From an uncultured Clostridia bacterium (GTDB lineage: Bacteria; Bacillota; Clostridia; Christensenellales; Aristaeellaceae), in the NCBI GenBank assembly GCA_946410395.1, contig CAMKAE010000005.1, forward strand, positions 1 through 24,549: 24,549 nt of DNA. The letters run 5' to 3'. Position 1 is the stretch's first letter. Each line of letters begins with the position of its first letter. The notes beneath the pieces are model-generated. The model was not told where the DNA came from, did not search any database, and was given only the letters and a program-made list of their open reading frames with translations. Made by a program: the position numbers and the translations under genes. Shown here piece after piece: positions 1 through 6,076 of the stretch.

Positions 1-299
1 CGGTCCTCGGTGGTGCGGATGAAATCGTCGTACTCGATGTTCATCAGCTTCCACAGGTCCTTGGTCTCCGCCACGATCTTGTCCACGAACTGCTGGGGCG
101 TCACGCCGGCCTCGGCGGCCTTGCGCTCGATCTTCTGGCCGTGCTCGTCGGTGCCGGTGAGGAAGTAGGTGTCGTACCCCGTCAGCTTCTTGAAGCGGGT
201 CATGGTGTCCGCGGCCACGGTGGTGTAGGTGTGGCCGATGGTCATGTTGCCGCTGGGATAGTAGATGGGGGTGGTGATGTAGTAGGTGCCTTTGCTCAT
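1..299 (-). CDS. metG: Methionyl-tRNA synthetase, N-terminal part (cut by window edge)
   Basis: This is the first 99 residues of methionyl-tRNA synthetase, which charges tRNA(Met) with methionine in the cytoplasm. The protein begins MSKGTYYITTPIYYPSGNMT. It shows the class I signature region: the HIGH-type motif appears as IGHTYTT at about residues 21-27, followed by FLTGTDEHGQKI at about 46-57, which is diagnostic for MetG. The ATG at 297-299 is preceded by GGAGG ten nucleotides upstream. The gene continues beyond the left edge, so the KMSKS loop, anticodon-binding domain and any C-terminal tRNA-binding domain cannot be seen. It is controlled by the T-box leader immediately upstream (345-571), whose specifier codon is AUG, agreeing with the assignment. 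Confidence 0.97.
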   Translation of the reverse strand, partial: MSKGTYYITTPIYYPSGNMTIGHTYTTVAADTMTRFKKLTGYDTYFLTGTDEHGQKIERKAAEAGVTPQQFVDKIVAETKDLWKLMNIEYDDFIRTTED

Positions 300-344
300 G
301 GGAATCAGCCTCCGTCTTGATGGATTCTTCACCCGCGGGCACAG

Positions 345-372
345 AAAAACCGCCCCCGTGGGACAGGGGCGG
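345..372 (-). terminator. Regulated intrinsic terminator of the metG T-box
   Basis: Read on the minus strand, an 8-bp GC stem (arms CCGCCCCT and GGGGGCGG region, 350-372) is followed by a run of five T (349-345). It lies between the T-box sequence and the metG start, the expected place for the terminator that alternates with the antiterminator. Confidence 0.92.
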
Positions 373-571
373 ATGAAGTCCGCGGTACCACCCTGATTGT
401 TCGCTCATCATGCAGATAACGGTGCGACCCGTCCCCGGCTCAGCCGCCCGAAGGCCGCGCCTCACCGGAAAAGCTCCGGAGCCATGTTCCCGCCCGCGCG
501 GCGGCTGCCTCTCACCGGCTGCAGCTCGCTTTGCGCCCGCCTCTGCGGTACTCTCTCCCTCATCGCCGACG
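345..571 (-). promoter_or_regulatory. T-box riboswitch (methionine specifier) upstream of metG
   Basis: On the minus strand the leader carries the canonical T-box sequence AGGGTGGTACCGCGG (394 down to 380), which base-pairs with the acceptor end of uncharged tRNA. Upstream lie the Stem I hallmarks: GAGAGTA near the base and GGTGAGAG in the distal part. In the specifier loop, GGGAACATGG puts an ATG (485-483) where the tRNA anticodon is read. An intrinsic terminator (345-372) follows the T-box and competes with the antiterminator. Known family behaviour: uncharged tRNA(Met) binding stabilises the antiterminator and allows metG expression. The 5' end is inferred from the promoter at 578-606. Confidence 0.95.
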
Positions 572-577
572 CTGCCT

Positions 578-606
578 ATTATAGGGAATCCGGCTGCCGC
601 TGTCAA
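578..606 (-). promoter_or_regulatory. Sigma-A promoter of the T-box/metG transcript
   Basis: On the minus strand, a perfect -35 TTGACA (606-601) and perfect -10 TATAAT (583-578) are separated by 17 nt. It starts only 14 bp after the stop codon of the preceding DUF5711 gene, with no terminator between them, so some readthrough from that gene is possible. Confidence 0.93.
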
Positions 607-619
607 GCGCTTCGCGTCA

Positions 620-1783
620 TCACCTGGCCGGCAGGTGCACGGCGTACACCGTCTGGTCGGTGCAGGCCACGACGGCATAGCCGTTGGTCGTCAGGCCGAT
701 GAGACGCTCGACCTGCTTGCCCTCAGGAAGAGGAATGGGCTGACCGGAGAAGGCCTGCAGCCGGGTGGCCGGCGCCTGGTAGAGATCCCGCGGCGCGACG
801 CCCCACACGGTGCCGTCGAGCACCCCGATGCCCACGCAGGCCTCCGGCAGGGTGCCCATGTAGTTCTCGCCGCCCCGCACCACCTTCACGTCGGTCACGC
901 GCTGGTCGGCGCCGGTGAGCTGAGCCGTGCGGCCCAGCAGGATGTTCGCGTCCCCGCGGGCGGGGATGTCCACGCCCGTCACCTGCCAGCCGTAGGTCAG
1001 GCGCGTCGCGTCGGCCTTGGGCACCGCATTGTAGCTGTAGGTGTACATCTGCTGCGTCGTGAAGACGCGCAGGTTGGTGTTCTCATAGACCACCTTGTAG
1101 GCCAGGTTGGACAGCGTCACCTGGCCGGTGTTCATCTTGGCCACCTCGTAGGTGTGCATCACGGTGTTCAGGGCCACACCGTAGAAGTCGAAGGACAGCG
1201 TCCACAGGTAGCGGTCCTGATCGCCGTAGAAGCCCGCGTCCAGCAGCACCATGCCGCTGTAGGCCTCCTTCTCGTAGTCCGCCTGGGTGCCGTCCAGGTT
1301 CTTGATCAGCAGCGCGGGCTCGGTGTCGTCGTCGCCGACGACCACCGCGCAGTAGCGGTGCCCGATCCGGGCGAACTGCACCGTCTCCTCCATGTTCTCG
1401 TTGTAGGACACCACGCCGCGGCTGTTGACGATGAACAGCTGCGTGCCGCTCCAGATCACCAGGTGTGTGTCCGAGGCGGAGAACTGGGCGTTGATGCCAC
1501 AGGGGAAGCTGAAGCGGATACCGCCGCCGGGCTCGCAGCAGTGGATCGAGGCCCCGTCGTAGTACAGCACCGCGTCCCCGAAGGGGGTCACGTGCTGGGA
1601 GGCGTCGCAGGGCATGGCCATCGCGCTGATCTCCGCCCGGGCGGTCCGGTTCCGCACGACCAGCACCACGCCGACGGCCACGGTCAGGATGGCCAGCGAC
1701 ACGATCAGCCACACCGGCACCCGTCGCCGGGTCTGCTGCCCGCTCCGGTATACGCCGCTGCGGCGGCTCTGTTTCTCCTGCAT
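620..1783 (-). CDS. DUF5711-type membrane-anchored beta-propeller-like protein
   Basis: A 387-residue protein with a short basic cytoplasmic N-terminus (about 1-22, rich in R/Q/S), one membrane segment (about 23-43, VPVWLIVSLAILTVAVGVVL), and a long extracytoplasmic domain of repeated beta-strand-like segments. The repeated pattern of short hydrophobic strands ending in D/G turns resembles a WD40/YVTN-like propeller. Length and architecture match the DUF5711 family of Clostridia, whose function is unknown. The start was placed at ATG 1783 because GGAGGG lies 6 nt upstream; an ORF extension of 26 residues upstream would run into the promoter. No catalytic motif was recognised. It has its own promoter (1850-1878) just downstream of the zinc-ribbon gene. 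The DUF number is from recognition of the overall pattern, so treat the family name as likely and the function as unknown. Confidence 0.8.
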   Translation of the reverse strand: MQEKQSRRSGVYRSGQQTRRRVPVWLIVSLAILTVAVGVVLVVRNRTARAEISAMAMPCDASQHVTPFGDAVLYYDGASIHCCEPGGGIRFSFPCGINAQFSASDTHLVIWSGTQLFIVNSRGVVSYNENMEETVQFARIGHRYCAVVVGDDDTEPALLIKNLDGTQADYEKEAYSGMVLLDAGFYGDQDRYLWTLSFDFYGVALNTVMHTYEVAKMNTGQVTLSNLAYKVVYENTNLRVFTTQQMYTYSYNAVPKADATRLTYGWQVTGVDIPARGDANILLGRTAQLTGADQRVTDVKVVRGGENYMGTLPEACVGIGVLDGTVWGVAPRDLYQAPATRLQAFSGQPIPLPEGKQVERLIGLTTNGYAVVACTDQTVYAVHLPAR

Positions 1784-1849
1784 GTGTTCCCTCCTTCCCG
1801 TGAAAACATGACGTATCGTCATGGAGACTGCACCGCGGTTTGCCCCGCC

Positions 1850-1878
1850 ATTATAGCGCAATCCCCCGCCCGGCGCAA
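1850..1878 (-). promoter_or_regulatory. Sigma-A promoter of the DUF5711 gene
   Basis: On the minus strand, -35 TTGCGC (1878-1873) and a perfect -10 TATAAT (1855-1850) are separated by 17 nt. The inferred start site near 1843 leaves a leader of about 60 nt before the ATG at 1783. Confidence 0.8.
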
Positions 1879-1891
1879 GCCGCGCCCGGGA

Positions 1892-2653
1892 TTATTCGCC
1901 GTAAGCCCCCGGATCCGTGTCCGGAAAGAAGTCCTGCTGTGCGGCATTCTTCTTTTTTCCGGCCGTGCTCCGGGCCGGCGCCCGCAGGCCCGAGGGCATG
2001 CGGATCTTCTTTCTGCCCAGCCGCTCCGTGACGGCCGCGCTCAGCTCCGGCCAGCTCTCCGCCGTCACCGGCACCGCCAGGCGCAGCCACCAGAAGGGGC
2101 CGTAGAGCAGCAGCTGCGATTTTTCCGGCCACCACTGGACGCGCTTGACCTGCCGCCAGGCGAGCTTCTGCTCGTCCACCAGCAGGCCGAACTCCTGCCG
2201 CAGGGCGTCGTTCTTCACCAGCGCGGGGCTGCGCAGGTGCGCCAGCAGGCACAGGGGGCCGGGCTTGGGCAGCAGGGTGCGCACGGTGAGGCCGCTCTTG
2301 TCCAGGGCCACCTCCAGCACCTCCTCGCGCTGCAGCAGCAGCACCAGCAGCGTCAGCAGCGCCAGGCCCGCCAGGATCCACAGCAGCACCCGTGGAAAGG
2401 CCCCGTTCAGCAGGCGCTCCACGCCCGCCGCGCCGCCGGTGACGCCCTCGGCCGCCACCACCCCCGCCGCCACCAGCAGCAGGGCCGGCAGCGCCAGGCG
2501 CATCGGCGCGTTCCAGCTGATCCAGTCCCGCACCGGCACGTGTTTCACCCGCCAGAGGGTCCGGGGCGTCCCCAGCTTTCCGCCGCAGTAGGGGCAGGAG
2601 CCGCCGGGCAGCACCTCCCGCCTGCACTTTTTGCAATACGCGCTCTGGGCCAT
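1892..2653 (-). CDS. Zinc-ribbon membrane protein with PH-like domain, function unknown
   Basis: A 253-residue protein. The N-terminus carries a four-cysteine zinc ribbon (C7, C10, C20, C23; pattern CKKC then CPYC). Two membrane segments follow at about 52-70 and 88-107. A cytoplasmic domain at about 112-215 has alternating strands and the phrase LAWRQVKRVQWWPEKSQLLL, which resembles YcxB/PH-like domains. The C-terminal tail (about 216-253) is basic and low in complexity. The start at ATG 2653 is one nucleotide after the queH stop codon, so the two are almost certainly translated from the same mRNA by coupling. I do not recognise a specific function; a membrane-associated regulatory or scaffold role is only a guess. 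Confidence 0.8.
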   Translation of the reverse strand: MAQSAYCKKCRREVLPGGSCPYCGGKLGTPRTLWRVKHVPVRDWISWNAPMRLALPALLLVAAGVVAAEGVTGGAAGVERLLNGAFPRVLLWILAGLALLTLLVLLLQREEVLEVALDKSGLTVRTLLPKPGPLCLLAHLRSPALVKNDALRQEFGLLVDEQKLAWRQVKRVQWWPEKSQLLLYGPFWWLRLAVPVTAESWPELSAAVTERLGRKKIRMPSGLRAPARSTAGKKKNAAQQDFFPDTDPGAYGE

Positions 2654-2654
2654 G

Positions 2655-3269
2655 TCACACACCTCCCGCGGCCTGCTTGCGCCGCTCCCGCTCCCGTTTG
2701 GAGTACACGCACCCGCACCAGTCCTGCCGGTACAGGCCGTACTGCCGCGACAGCTCGATGGAGCGGTGGTAGCCGTCCTTTTTCTTGAAGTCGCTCCAGA
2801 CAAAGGGGATCCCCAGCTCCGCCTCCAGGGCCATGCCGATCTCGTTGATCCACGCGCTGTTCTTGTGCGGGCTGATGGACAGGGAGGTGGTGAAGCAGTC
2901 GTAACCGTTGTCCCGGGCGTAGCGCGCCGCCTGCCGCATCCGCAGCGCGTAGCAGAGCCGGCAGCGCTCCCCGCGCTCCGGCAGGTCCTCCCGTCCCCGG
3001 GCGATGGCCTCGAAGGCCTCGTGGTCATAGGGGGCCCGGATCACCCGCACCCCGCCGTCGGGTCGGAATTCCCGGACAAAGCGCTCCGCCTCCGACAGCC
3101 GCTTCTCAAACTCCGCCAGGGGCTCGATGTTCGGATTGTAGAAGTAAAAATCCACGTCAAAGCTCCCCTGCAACTGTTCCAGGGTGGCCGAGGAGCAGGG
3201 CGCGCAGCAGATGTGCAGCAGGAGCCGCGCTCTGGGCTCCCGCGGAGGCATTTCGTCGGGTCGGATCAT
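2655..3269 (-). CDS. queH: Epoxyqueuosine reductase QueH
   Basis: A 204-residue QueH (former DUF208) protein, which performs the last step of queuosine synthesis, reducing epoxyqueuosine to queuosine in tRNA, and replaces QueG in many Firmicutes. The family cysteines are all visible: HICCAPCS (C21, C22, C25), RCRLC (C103, C106) and DWCGCVYS (C185, C187). These bind the iron-sulfur cluster and metal. SLSISPHKNS at about 129-138 is also typical. The start is placed at ATG 3269, with GAGG 9 nt upstream. A longer frame of 20 more residues reaches into the repeat at 3291 and is unlikely to be used. It overlaps functionally with the downstream zinc-ribbon gene (1-nt gap). The upstream region is occupied by a MITE-like palindrome, which may carry or disturb its promoter. 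Confidence 0.95.
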   Translation of the reverse strand: MIRPDEMPPREPRARLLLHICCAPCSSATLEQLQGSFDVDFYFYNPNIEPLAEFEKRLSEAERFVREFRPDGGVRVIRAPYDHEAFEAIARGREDLPERGERCRLCYALRMRQAARYARDNGYDCFTTSLSISPHKNSAWINEIGMALEAELGIPFVWSDFKKKDGYHRSIELSRQYGLYRQDWCGCVYSKRERERRKQAAGGV

Positions 3270-3290
3270 TTTCTCTTTCTTCCTCAAAAG

Positions 3291-3456
3291 GTAACTATTC
3301 AGTCCTGCCAAGGAACCCTTCCACCGCAAGCGGTCCCCCTCCCCTTTCAGGGGAGGCTTTGAGTAACTTTGAACCCTTGTCTCCCCTGAAAGGGGAGATG
3401 TCGCCGCAGCGACAGAGGGGTTTCAGCCAAAGCGAATCATACGACTGAATAGATAC
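3291..3456. repeat. MITE-like composite inverted repeat upstream of queH
   Basis: The 166-bp block has 14-bp terminal inverted repeats matching at 13 of 14 positions: GTAACTATTCAGTC (3291-3304), and its complement GACTGAATAGATAC (3443-3456). Inside, two copies of a palindromic unit face each other. Each unit contains CTCCCCTGAAAGGGGAG (complement of 3338-3354; 3381-3397), then a second short hairpin (CCGCTTGCGG in one, TGTCGCCGCAGCGACA in the other), then a GGGGTT-like tail. It contains no ORF. Terminal inverted repeats with no coding capacity fit a miniature transposable element or REP-like repeat. No clear target-site duplication was found in the flanks. It ends 22 bp from the queH start codon. 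Confidence 0.7.
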
Positions 3457-3514
3457 TTCTATCCTTTGTTTATCGCTTCAGGGGAAAGGCTTTTGTTTGT
3501 TTTACTACCCTCGG

Positions 3515-3623
3515 CCTTCCCCTTACTGTGAAAATACGAAGTATTTTCATTCATGGTATTAAATCGTACTTCGTACGATTTATGGGTATTCAGGGGAAGG
3601 TGGCGCCGCAGCGTCGGATGAGG
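3515..3623 (+). repeat. Palindromic repeat unit with its loop filled by the 62-bp double-hairpin repeat
   Basis: Arms CCTTCCCC (3515-3522) and GGGGAAGG (3593-3600) are followed by GTGGCGCCGCAGCGTCGGAT. This has the same layout as the units at 3338-3425 (GC arms, then a GCCGCAGCG-containing second hairpin, then a G-rich tail). Instead of a 4-5 nt loop, the arms here enclose 70 nt, almost all of it the double-hairpin repeat at 3523-3584. The unit ends 11 bp from the stop codon of the convergent-side permease gene. Between 3457 and 3514 I see only AT-rich sequence with another partial arm (GGGGAAAGGC, 3481-3490). Confidence 0.6.
3523..3584 (-). repeat. 62-bp double-hairpin repeat, copy A
   Basis: Read on the minus strand, this begins CATAAATCGTACGAAG and ends CACAGTAA. 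It contains two perfect hairpins: a 9-bp stem with loop GAA (3581-3561) and an 8-bp stem with loop TTC (3548-3530). The two loops are complementary (CGAAG against CTTCG). A second copy of exactly the same length is at 14230-14291 on the plus strand, with 6 differences in 62. Function is unknown. Confidence 0.85.
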
Positions 3624-3633
3624 TCGTTCCCCC

Positions 3634-4611
3634 TCACGCGGCCGGGATCAGCCCCAGCTGGGACATGCCGAAGATGAAGGCGAAGATGGTCAGCAGGGAC
3701 AGCAGCGTGGAGATGAACACCAGCTGGCCGGCCAGCTCGCCGTCGCCGCCCATGTTGGCCGCCATGGGGTAGGAGGCCGTGGCGATCGGGGTGCCGAAGA
3801 TCATCAGCACCAGGAAGAGCTCCGCGCCCCGCAGGCCCAGCGCCCAGGCCAGGCTCAGGAAGGCCAGCGGCATCACGATCAGCCGGATCACCATCACCGG
3901 GGTAATGACCCGCAGGTTCTTGCGGATGGCGGCAAAGCGCAGCGTGCCGCCCAGGGTGATCATGGCCAGGGGCGAGGCGATGCCGCCCAGGGTGTCCACC
4001 GGCTTCTCGAACGCCGCGGGCAGCTTGATCCCCAGGGCAAAGAAGAAAAGGCCCAGCAGGCAGCCCTGCAGCAGGGGGTTCCTGAACAGATTCACGACGA
4101 GCTCCGCCAGCTTTTTGCCGGAGATCCGCCCGCTCTCCCCATCCGGCCGGTTGTACATTTCCAGCACGATCACCGAGGCGATGTTGAACATGGACACGCA
4201 CTCCAGGATCATCACCCCGGCGATGGAGGAGGCCGCCGTTCCGCACACGACCTCCGTCATCGGCACGCCGTAGATCACGAAGTTGCTGCGGAAGATGGCC
4301 TGGATCACCGTGCCCCGGCGGGCGTTGGTCTTCACGAACACCGGCACCAGCAGCACCAGCAGGAGGATCAGCGCCAGGATCCCGATGCCCGCAAAGAGCA
4401 TGAGCTTCGGGGAAGGCATGTCCTCCGGGGAGGCGTTGTAGATGCTGCGGAAGGTCATGAAGGGAAAGAGCAGCCTGAAGCAAAAGCGGTTCACCCGCTC
4501 CATGAATGGCCGGTCCGCCGCGCGGATCCGGACCGCGATCCAGCCCAGGGCCAGGTAGATCACGAAGGGCATGACGGCGTTCAGCGCCGTCTCGAAGCTT
4601 ATGAGCAGCAC
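3634..4611 (-). CDS. AEC-family (auxin efflux carrier-like) permease
   Basis: A 325-residue integral membrane protein with about ten hydrophobic segments arranged as two groups of five, as in the AEC/malate permease family. Typical elements are the N-terminal FVIYLALGWIAVR segment, RSNFVIYGVPMTEV at about 109-122, FRNPLLQGCLLGLFF at about 176-190, and FGTPIATASYPMAANMGG near 275-292. Family members export or exchange organic acids, but the substrate here cannot be predicted. The start is a GTG at 4611 with GGAGG seven nucleotides upstream. That ribosome binding site overlaps the stop codon of the metallophosphoesterase gene, so the two form an operon with likely coupled translation. The gene ends 11 bp from a palindromic repeat, which may act as its transcription end. 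Confidence 0.9.
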   Translation of the reverse strand: MLLISFETALNAVMPFVIYLALGWIAVRIRAADRPFMERVNRFCFRLLFPFMTFRSIYNASPEDMPSPKLMLFAGIGILALILLLVLLVPVFVKTNARRGTVIQAIFRSNFVIYGVPMTEVVCGTAASSIAGVMILECVSMFNIASVIVLEMYNRPDGESGRISGKKLAELVVNLFRNPLLQGCLLGLFFFALGIKLPAAFEKPVDTLGGIASPLAMITLGGTLRFAAIRKNLRVITPVMVIRLIVMPLAFLSLAWALGLRGAELFLVLMIFGTPIATASYPMAANMGGDGELAGQLVFISTLLSLLTIFAFIFGMSQLGLIPAA

Positions 4612-4623
4612 GGCGGCGCCTCC

Positions 4624-5301
4624 TCAGCGGGAATAGCGGCCGGTGAGCACCTCGCGGATCCAGGCGTCCCGGTGGGGCAGGTCCGGATCCCGGCGGGCGT
4701 CCTCCGCCGCGGCTTCGTTGTCATAGGGGATGGAGAGGACGGTCATGCGCAGCGGCGCGTCCTCCAGCAGCAGGCAGTGGACCCGGGGCATCCCCATGCT
4801 GTTGCCCACGGAGCCGGTGTTGCACACATAGCCGCCGCGGACCGTCCGGACAAAGGGCCTGTGGCTGTCGGCAAACACGGCGCCGCCGAAGGTCCCGCTC
4901 TCAGTGGTCAGCACGGCCGCCAGGTCCGCGTTGGGCGTGTCGCCCTGCAGCAGTTCCGTCACCGGCCGGCCGTGGAACAGCCGGAAGCGCACCCCGGCCA
5001 GAGTCAGCTCCGCCTCGCGGGGCAGGCCGTTGAGCCAGGCCATGCGCTCCGGGCCCAGCTGGTTCCAGTAGTACCCGTCCTCCGGGAACTCCTGTCCCCC
5101 GATGCCGTAGTCCCAGTTGCCGCCGATCCAGTGATCGCAGTGTTCCCGGACCCAGTCGCAGGTGAAGACCGAGGAGGGGCCTTTCCCCACCGCGTCCCCC
5201 AGGAACCAGGTCACATCCCGGGGGATGTCCTTCAGCGCCTCGTCCAGCGCCTGTGTCGCCGGCCGGTTGCCGTGCAGGTCCCCCAGCAGCAGTATCCTCA
5301 T
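4624..5301 (-). CDS. Metallophosphoesterase (calcineurin-like, YfcE/MJ0936-type)
   Basis: A 225-residue single-domain metal-dependent phosphoesterase. The binuclear metal motifs are visible in order: GDLHGN (D8, H10), GDAVGKGP (D36), GNWD (N62, D64; a variant of GNHD), LFHG (H110) and ADSHRPF (H147; a variant of the usual GHTH). NTGSVGNS at 161-168 is also typical. Substrate is unknown; relatives act on phosphodiesters or phosphoproteins. Two features vary from the consensus: W replaces H in the GNHD motif, and S replaces T before the last histidine. GNWD occurs in functional relatives, but loss of that catalytic histidine may lower activity. The ATG at 5301 has GGAGGG 9 nt upstream and a promoter at 5322-5350. 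It is the first gene of a two-gene operon with the AEC permease. Confidence 0.88.
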   Translation of the reverse strand: MRILLLGDLHGNRPATQALDEALKDIPRDVTWFLGDAVGKGPSSVFTCDWVREHCDHWIGGNWDYGIGGQEFPEDGYYWNQLGPERMAWLNGLPREAELTLAGVRFRLFHGRPVTELLQGDTPNADLAAVLTTESGTFGGAVFADSHRPFVRTVRGGYVCNTGSVGNSMGMPRVHCLLLEDAPLRMTVLSIPYDNEAAAEDARRDPDLPHRDAWIREVLTGRYSR

Positions 5302-5321
5302 GGTGTGATCCCTCCGCCCTC

Positions 5322-5350
5322 AGTATAACACAGCGCCGGCGTTCCCACAA
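5322..5350 (-). promoter_or_regulatory. Probable sigma-A promoter of the metallophosphoesterase-permease operon
   Basis: On the minus strand, -35 TTGTGG (5350-5345), a 17-nt spacer and -10 TATACT (5327-5322) preceded by TGT, an extended -10-like feature. The leader would be only about 13 nt, but it still contains the GGAGGG site. Confidence 0.65.
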
Positions 5351-5353
5351 GCT

Positions 5354-6076
5354 TCACGCCTCCGGCAGGCGCACCCGCAGGGGCTTGTCCAGCCGCTGCT
5401 CGACAAAGCGCTGCATCAGGGTCAGCGGGGCTTCGCGCTCCGGGCTCTCCGTCCAGGCCGCCGTGCCGCTCTCCAGCGCCATCCGCAGGAAAGCGGTCTG
5501 CCGGTCTGTGATGGCCGGCATGCCGGGCTGCCGGTGCTCGCCGCAGGTGAGCCCGCCCTCCCCCAGGTCGAACCAGGCCGGCTCCCCGGGGTTCAGCCGC
5601 CGCCCGCAGCGGACACAGTGCCGCAGCCGGGGCCGGTAGCCCTCGCAGGCGGCAAAGTGCGCCAGAAAGCCCGTCAGCAGCGGCTTCCAGGGCTGATCGG
5701 TGAAGGTCAGGCGGCTCAGCGTGTGCAGCAGCAGCATGAACAGCTCCTGGGCGTTCTCACCGGGCTGGACCGCGGCCTCGCACAGGGACAGCAGGTACAC
5801 CCCGCAGTTCAGCCGCTCCCAGTCCTCCCGCAGGGCGTAGAAGTTCTCCGTCAGCGTGAAGCCCGTTACCGTGTAGCGCCCGTCCTTCTCGAACAGCTCA
5901 AACTCGCCCAGGGCAAAGAGCTCCGAGGCGCTGAGCAGCTTCGATTTCGGCCGTCTGCAGCCCCGCGCCACAGCCTCCACCAGCCCGCGGGTCGGGCTGA
6001 AGAGGGTCAGCATCCGGTCGTTCTCCCGGTAGTTGGCGTAGCGCAGGACGATGGCGGTGTTGCTGGTCTGGTTCAA
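5354..6076 (-). CDS. recO: DNA repair protein RecO
   Basis: A 240-residue RecO, which works with RecF and RecR to load RecA onto SSB-covered single-stranded DNA. The N-terminal OB-fold begins SNTAIVLRYANYRENDRMLT, the typical opening of the family. The C-terminal part has a zinc-finger-like set, C154-x2-C157 and C178-x2-H181, where the last ligand is histidine instead of cysteine. I place the start at TTG 6076, because GGAGG lies 7 nt upstream and the family begins at exactly this point. The only other option is a GTG at 6109 that adds 11 atypical residues. The TTG overlaps the cinA stop codon (TTTGA), so translation is probably coupled to cinA. Confidence 0.93.
   Translation of the reverse strand: MNQTSNTAIVLRYANYRENDRMLTLFSPTRGLVEAVARGCRRPKSKLLSASELFALGEFELFEKDGRYTVTGFTLTENFYALREDWERLNCGVYLLSLCEAAVQPGENAQELFMLLLHTLSRLTFTDQPWKPLLTGFLAHFAACEGYRPRLRHCVRCGRRLNPGEPAWFDLGEGGLTCGEHRQPGMPAITDRQTAFLRMALESGTAAWTESPEREAPLTLMQRFVEQRLDKPLRVRLPEA

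Noticed and set aside
410..2788. A 792-codon open frame on the plus strand opposite metG leader, DUF5711 and zinc-ribbon genes
   Set aside because: It crosses the T-box, promoters and two well-supported minus-strand genes, has His/Arg/Pro-rich shadow composition and no recognisable domain. High GC produces long antisense frames.
3291..3329. Upstream 20-residue N-terminal extension of QueH
   Set aside because: It is encoded by the terminal inverted repeat of the MITE-like element, and ATG 3269 has the proper ribosome binding site and the family start.
3270..3633. CRISPR array, because of several short repeats in a row
   Set aside because: Repeats are palindromic units in mixed orientations with no regular spacers, and no cas genes are present.
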